Assembly: GCA_049511415.1 (NCBI GenBank)
Contig: JBEKYC010000006.1
Span: 124,001-188,000 of the forward strand
DNA from: Bog-159 sp049511415
Lineage (GTDB): Bacteria; Acidobacteriota; Terriglobia; Bryobacterales; Bryobacteraceae
Direction: 5' to 3'
DNA: 64,000 nt
Within the stretch, counting starts at the first letter, position 1, and each line of letters starts with the position of its first letter. The translations under genes were made by a program, and so were the position numbers. Under the pieces are notes generated by a model. It saw nothing but the letters and a program-made list of their open reading frames with translations. It was not told where the DNA came from and searched no databases. Positions 59,161 through 64,000 of the stretch are shown one piece after another.

Positions 59161-61542
59161 CCCGCTTCCGCAACGGCCTTCGCATTCTCGGCAACCCGGA
59201 CCTGAAGCTGTTCTCCGAGAGATTGAAACGCCGCAGCCAGTCTTGCGCCTCTTCCCCGCCCTGCGGTTCGGACTGGCCGGCTCCCAATGCAAGTTCCGGG
59301 CATCCCGGCCCACGTATTCTGGGTTGTCCACAAAATCTATTCAAATGGCAGGGAACGCGCCAAGGCTATGATCGATTCCAAATGTTCCACTCGCGCCGGA
59401 TTTCGGCGCTCCTCGGCGAGATGTTCAAACAAATGTTCGATATTTGCGGCGTAGTGCATATTCGAGTGTGGTCGATTCGAGAGCGATTCCGCTGGTGCGC
59501 GTCTCGTCCATTAACTGCGGATCTCTTCCACATCGATCTCCTAGAGAGGCCTCAAATGCCCGCCGTAGGTGGATATTGAGAGCGAATTCAGCAGCCGTGC
59601 GAATCGCTTTGGGCAGCGGGGATCCGATATCGCGTAAAAAGTGCGCGAGCGGCACGTGGCGTTCGTAGATCTGGTTGTAGGCGGCTTCCGCTTCTTCCAA
59701 CGAAGGCCTCAGGATCTGCTCCAGGATGGCGCGCCGGTCGTCGCGGTTGAGGGAATACACCGGGCTCAGTTTCTTGTCCATGAGGCGGAGCACCTCCGGA
59801 ATATCCGCCCGGGAGAAAGCTGCCGAAATCTCCTCAACCAATTTCTGATCGCTTTCCGCATCCCGGAACACGCGAATTCCGCAATTCAGGTTGTGATCGC
59901 CGAAATGTAGCGCGCCGTAGACAAGTTGTTGCGATTCCAGGGTAATTTCCGACGTGAAGCGGGCACTGCCGAGACCGAGCCGCATCTGGCCGGCATCCAT
60001 GCTGCGTTGGTCCACGCGATCGGCTGAGTAGCAATACACTCGCGCATGCTCCGGATATGCCTTAAACAGCGAGCTGATGGCATAGTAGGCCGCCAACCTT
60101 TCGAGATTGACGGCCGCCGGGCTGGCGCTTTTGCGATAGATGGCGGCGCCGTCGCCCTGTTCCGGAAGGTTGCTTTTTGCCTGTGCCAAGGCTTGCAGAA
60201 ATTCGGATTCGACGTGATTGCCCAGCACCTCTTGCGACAACTGCACCGCCCGGCAAGCATACTGGATTACCTGGACCCTCTCTATTCCGGAGATCTCGTC
60301 GAAAAAACATCCGCAACTGGTATACATCAGCATGAGGTGTCGTTGCAGTTCCAGAAGGTTGAGGGCGGTCACCCGCTCGGCATCGTTAAGCGCATGCGCG
60401 GCGTGCCGGTTCAAGAAGCTGCTTTGACTGGCGGGGCTGCCATCGCGGACGACATCGATATATTCGTCGCGGGCCGTCCATGTATCTTTTAGAAATTCGC
60501 GGGCCTTTTCCTCGAATCTCCCCGCCAACGTGTCGCGCAACCAATCCAGGGCGGCACGCAGCGGGCGGGCCACTCCTCGTTCCAATCCCGCGTGGACGCA
60601 GCTCCAGGAGTTATTTTCGAAGATCTCCACTTCCTGCATAGGCGGATGGCGCTCCAGGCTCCCCATAGTTGGTGAGGTCGGCCAGTTGCTTCGACTGTAT
60701 GTAATCGAGAGCATAGGCAAGGGCCACCATGCCTGTGATGATGGCCGTGGGTTTCGCCATCCGTGGCGAGTGCACCACCTCGGGCCAGGCACGCTCCTCG
60801 GAGAACAAGACCGACCAGACGCTGCGCGAGGGCCCCGCCGTTGTCCAACAATCCTTCGAAGGCGACGCCGCGCGAGATCGGTCCGACATGGAAGAATAAA
60901 TCGATGGAGCGGCGGGAGGGCAACCGCAGGCGGTAGGCCATGGTTGGATCGATCCCTTCGCCGTGTACCTCGCGCCAATTGCGGCCCCCGATTTTGCGTG
61001 CTCTTTGGCCTGCCGGGGCGCCAGAGTCGTGAACTTGATTCCGAACTGCGCCAGGATTTCCAGAGCCTCCAGATCCACCGCGGTCTCCGGAAGCCACATG
61101 CCTTCCGGCTTCCGTCCAAAGCGGTGTTCGAAATCGCGGATGCCCCAGATCACTTGCGTGCGTTTGTCGCGCGAATTCGCAGCGGCATGATCATGTGGTT
61201 ATAAGCCTGGCTCAGCGCCGAGCCATGCCCGCCGAATCTGGCGCTGCTTTCGCGGTCGGGCTGTAAGATCGCCCGGTAGACTTGCGGCGCGTAGACTTCC
61301 AGCCAGGACAGCAGAGTGGGCCCAAAATCGAAGCTGACGAGGGCGTAGTTATTAACGACATCCACGATGCGGTTTTCACTATCGAGGATTCGAGACGCCG
61401 AGTTCGGTGCGTGACACTCCGCGGTTACCTTTTCGTTCCAATCGTGATACGGATAGGCCGAATCCTGCAGCTCGATAGCTTCGAGCCAGGGGTTTTCGCG
61501 CGGCGGGTGGTAGAAGTGATTGTGGATACAGATATACCCCAT
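59157..61542 (-). pseudogene. GH57-type DUF3536 glycoside hydrolase, multiply frameshifted
   Basis: Expected order is preserved but in several frames: 'YICIHNHFYHPPRENPW' (GH57 opening) to 'AYNHMIMPLRI', then 'GIRDFEHRFGRKPEGMWLPE' (catalytic region) to 'FTTLAPRQA', 'RRSIDLFFHVGPISRGVAFEG', 'ATDGETHGHHHRHG' (catalytic Asp/His motif), 'MVALAYALDYIQSKQLADLTNYGE', and the long DUF3536 helical part ('HPPMQEVEIFENNSWSCVH' onward) in one frame to 59425. The tail 'NIEHLFEHLAEERR' and 'RSLPFE' continues in another frame (one extra A near 59452), is cut by an in-frame TAG near 59328, and the last recognisable piece is 'LWTTQN' to a TAA at 59157. Normally about 800 residues; cannot be functional as read. 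Confidence 0.72.
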
Positions 61543-61617
61543 GGCCTCGATCTCGCGTGGGCGAAGTGCAATCAGATTTCCATTCCGTCTTGCAAAGTTT
61601 CCCGCTGAGAGCCGGGG

Positions 61618-63024
61618 TTAGCGGAGGGAGCCTTGGCTTGCCGCGGCGCTGGCTGCTTTGGCGGCCTCGTAGGAACGCAGCTTGCTGTGCAGCGTACGCA
61701 GGCACATGCCCAGCAAGTCGGCCGCCTGGCGCCTATTGTTGTTGGTATGTTTTAGCGTGAGCCGTACGTAGGCTTCTTCGATCTCGCTCATGGGCGCTCC
61801 GGCACGCACCTGGAGCATGTCCTCGGGCGGCGCCACGACTTCAGGCACTCGGGCCGCTACGGCATTCGGCAGATGCCGCAGGTGAATCTCGCCGGCCCCC
61901 GCCACGATGGCGGCACGCTCTATTAGATTGCGCAACTCGCGCACATTCCCGGGCCAGGCACTGGCGCGGAACCTTTCCAGCACGTCGGAGCTCAAATGCG
62001 TCACGCGACAACTGTGTTTGCGGTTGATATCACGGATGATGGCCGCGGCCAGTGCGGCTATGTCCTGCTTGCGCTCCCGCAGCGGAGGAAGCGATATATG
62101 GAAAACGTTCAGGCGATAGTATAGGTCTTCGCGAAGCTGCTTATTTTCAATGGCCGCGCTCGGCGCCCGATTGGTGGCCGCCAAGACGCGCACGGCGACC
62201 GGAATCTCGTGCGCGCCGCCCAGCCGTCGCACTTTGCATTCCTCGATTACGCGCAGCAACTTGGCCTGCGTAGCGATGGGCATATCGCCGATCTCGTCCA
62301 GCAGCAAAGTCCCGTTCTGAGCTTGTTCGAAACAGCCCGCCCGGCGCTCGACGGCGCCAGTAAAAGATCCTTTTTCATGCCCGAAGAGCTCGCTTTCCAT
62401 GAGACTTTCGGGCAGCGCGGCGCAGTTAATGGCCACAAATGGGCCGCGATTGCGCGGGCTCAATTCATGAATGGCGCGCGCCACTAATTCCTTGCCCGTG
62501 CCGCTCTCGCCGGTAATTAGAACCGACGCGGTCGTGGGAGCCACCTGGCGGATCAGCGAGAAGACTTCGCGCATGGCCGGAGAATCCCCGACCAAGTCAC
62601 CCAGCACTCCCTGATAGCTGAGTTGCCGGCTCAGGCGCAGCGTTTCTTCCAGTAGGTGGCTCTGTTCGACGGCACGTTCCAGCAGAGTGCGCAGCACACC
62701 CGGCTGAACCGGCTTCTCCAGAAACCAAAAGGCGTTCAGATCGTGGACAAACGAAATCGCCTGATCGATACTGCCGAAACCGGTGAGCACGATGGCGGGC
62801 GTTCGATCGCCGCGCTGCGCCAGTTCCTTCAACAACGCGACGCCGTCCATGCGGGGCATCACCAAATCCGTCAAGATCGCGTTGGCCGGGAAATAAGCCA
62901 GCTTAGCCAGCGCCTCCTGGCCGTCCACCGCGGTTTGGACCTCGAAGCCAAGCGACGCGACCATTTCGGCCAAGTCCGACCTCTGGCAGGCGTCGTCATC
63001 CACTATCAGGATTTGATCCGGCAT
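61618..63024 (-). CDS. Sigma-54-dependent two-component response regulator (NtrC family)
   Basis: A 468-residue activator. Receiver domain with phosphoacceptor D53 in 'LTDLVMPRMDG', AAA+ domain with Walker A GESGTGKE (172-179), the sigma-54 contact loop as GSFTGA (219-224, usual form GAFTGA), Walker B 'LLLDEIGD', 'ATNRAP' sensor, 'RLNVFHISLPPLRER', and a C-terminal Fis-type helix-turn-helix ('NNNRRQAADLLGMCLRTLHSKL'). It should open sigma-54 promoters on phosphorylation. Probably driven by the histidine kinase whose end is at 63911. Confidence 0.95.
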   Translation of the reverse strand: MPDQILIVDDDACQRSDLAEMVASLGFEVQTAVDGQEALAKLAYFPANAILTDLVMPRMDGVALLKELAQRGDRTPAIVLTGFGSIDQAISFVHDLNAFWFLEKPVQPGVLRTLLERAVEQSHLLEETLRLSRQLSYQGVLGDLVGDSPAMREVFSLIRQVAPTTASVLITGESGTGKELVARAIHELSPRNRGPFVAINCAALPESLMESELFGHEKGSFTGAVERRAGCFEQAQNGTLLLDEIGDMPIATQAKLLRVIEECKVRRLGGAHEIPVAVRVLAATNRAPSAAIENKQLREDLYYRLNVFHISLPPLRERKQDIAALAAAIIRDINRKHSCRVTHLSSDVLERFRASAWPGNVRELRNLIERAAIVAGAGEIHLRHLPNAVAARVPEVVAPPEDMLQVRAGAPMSEIEEAYVRLTLKHTNNNRRQAADLLGMCLRTLHSKLRSYEAAKAASAAASQGSLR

Positions 63025-63319
63025 CTAACCCTCAGTTCTTTCGTTTATTCTAACCCTGTGAGCAAAATGGCCACTCGCCCACGACGTTCCGTATGCAAAA
63101 TTTCTAACCCGAAATTGCGCCTGATCACTCAATGGCGTTTCAAATGCCGCGATGGTTAACAACAGGGTTGAGAACCGTGCCATCCGGTGAAACCCTGCCA
63201 AGCGAGTCCGCTCCTCCCCGCTTATGCAAATGCTCTGGTCCCCCGATTGAAAACTTTGCGCTGGTGCAGGTTTTGCTCGCGTCCACAAGTCAGAAAATAC
63301 ACGCGGGTGTCGACGGCTG

Positions 63320-63796
63320 TCAGCAGCGTCTCCCCCTGTCCTGCTCTTTCAGCCATTCGCTCGAACCTGCCACCATAACCTTATCCACCACATGATTGCT
63401 GCTCGCCAGTTTTTCTTCCCACTGCCGCCACGCGAGGCCAACGGATCGAACCACTTCGCGGGGCTGCAGCGGAGTGGTCAGCACATCATAGCCGCCAAGA
63501 TTCAAAACTTCAGCCCAAAGCCGGTCATCGGCCAGGCGCGATGCCACGATCAGCATGGGTTCCACACGCCGCCCGCGGAGTTGATCCAGCACGTCCTGCC
63601 AGCACCCATCCGGCAACTGGCTGTCGGTGATCACAATGCCCGCGGATAGTTCGTCGATCAGAGGCGCGGCGCGGCCCAGAGCCTCGACGACGCCGAGGTT
63701 CCATTTGGAGCGCATGGAGATATGTTTCAACGCCACCTGGTCCTCCGCGAATGGAAGAATGGCGAGTACACTGGCTGTCAAGTCGGGAGCGAGCAT
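63320..63796 (-). CDS. Stand-alone receiver-like response regulator
   Basis: A 158-residue receiver fold: acceptor-like D58 in 'GIVITDSQLPDGCWQD', 'PMLIVASRLADDRLWAEVL' (Thr/Ser region replaced by Ala-Ser) and 'GGYDVLTTPLQPREVVRSVG' where the conserved Lys of receivers is not obvious (Thr-Thr-Pro). The second acidic residue at the N terminus is present only as an acidic pair further on. It may be a degenerate or pseudo-receiver. It sits between the kinase end and the NtrC gene in the same direction, with GGAGG before its start. The 295-bp gap after it contains no gene; a TGGCACG sequence at about 63181 lacks a proper -12 element. Confidence 0.68.
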   Translation of the reverse strand: MLAPDLTASVLAILPFAEDQVALKHISMRSKWNLGVVEALGRAAPLIDELSAGIVITDSQLPDGCWQDVLDQLRGRRVEPMLIVASRLADDRLWAEVLNLGGYDVLTTPLQPREVVRSVGLAWRQWEEKLASSNHVVDKVMVAGSSEWLKEQDRGRRC

Positions 63797-63910
63797 GATT
63801 CAACCTCCTGTCCGTTGCAGCGACGAGTACAGTCTCCCTTGCAATCCGAATGCAACTCTGGAGGCGCATCGGCGGGCCCTCAAAGTTCGCACCGGGATGC
63901 ATTGTTTTCT

Positions 63911-64000
63911 CTATGCCACCGCGCGCTTTTCGCGGGACGGTGTGGCGCGCCGGCTATGCATCTTAGGCAACTCGACAAAAAATGTAGCTCCTTCGGCGAT
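63911..64000 (-). CDS. Histidine kinase, C-terminal end only
   Basis: The last 29 codons of a gene that enters from the right edge. 'AEGATFFVELPK' is the typical final strand of a HATPase_c domain ('G-x-G-[AT]-x-F-x-x-x-L-P'), then a short basic tail and TAG at 63911-63913. The gene precedes the receiver-like and NtrC genes in the same orientation, so it is the probable kinase of the two-component set. Confidence 0.6.
   Translation of the reverse strand: MAEGATFFVELPKMHSRRATPSREKRAVA

Noticed and set aside
63150..63200. Sigma-54 promoter for the NtrC operon
   Set aside because: TGGCACG at about 63181 on the minus strand fits the -24 element but the -12 GC is missing at the required spacing.
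1..64000. tRNA or rRNA genes
   Set aside because: No cloverleaf-like or rRNA-like segment was noticed in the gaps; a covariance search was not possible here.

Overview
The window comes from a GC-rich Gram-negative bacterium, most likely an acidobacterium of the Solibacter/Bryobacter type. This rests on gene content, not on a marker gene. The content includes an acidobacterial VWFA-like secreted protein, two S53 (kumamolisin-type) peptidases, a TPR/CRTAC1 (FG-GAP, ASPIC/UnbV) module, a DUF1080 protein, an ECF sigma factor next to a Ser/Thr kinase with C-terminal TPRs, and many small secreted proteins. No rRNA, tRNA or CRISPR array was seen.

Layout. 0-9 kb: end of an enolase-superfamily gene, a CAAX-type membrane protease, a HExxH metalloprotease, rfbD, a VWA protein, an AlkA-like glycosylase, a DUF433/DUF5615 toxin-antitoxin pair whose toxin is frameshifted, a secreted protein, and a Tat-exported sugar isomerase/oxidoreductase pair. 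9-19 kb: a 1528-residue secreted repeat protein divergent from an ECF sigma/Ser-Thr kinase pair, then an ankyrin protein and a nucleotidyltransferase pair. 19-30 kb: a GH28 operon, an 836-residue protein with twelve 26-residue repeats, remnants of two dead genes, a TPR protein, a leaderless S53 peptidase and conserved unknowns. 30-35 kb: the cdaA-cdaR-glmM operon (c-di-AMP synthesis and cell-wall precursor) with a DUF1080 gene downstream and an esterase-like gene upstream. 35-41 kb: a plus-strand module of TPR, CRTAC1, TPR and heptaheme cytochrome c genes.

42-45 kb holds a complete IS701-family element (13-bp inverted repeats, CTAG target duplication) with a passenger gene, inserted just upstream of a broken dps gene. 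45.6-52.1 kb is a tightly overlapping minus-strand export operon: TolC, three different HlyD-type adaptors and a MacB/FtsX-type permease, with no ATPase. 52-58 kb is a set of small stress and envelope genes (S53, BON, DUF2911, zinc-ribbon, PRC-barrel, DUF6496, DUF3309) mixed with multiply frameshifted remains of a VTT/DedA-like protein and an Nramp transporter. 58-64 kb holds a histidine kinase, a wrecked GH57/DUF3536 gene, and a minus-strand two-component cluster (histidine kinase end, receiver, NtrC-type activator) that runs off the right edge.

The most unusual features are the export operon with three adaptors and no ATPase, the two repeat proteins with very regular periods, the IS element with its passenger gene, and the concentration of homopolymer-type frameshifts in particular genes (5.6 kb and 44.7-61.5 kb) while large neighbouring genes stay intact.
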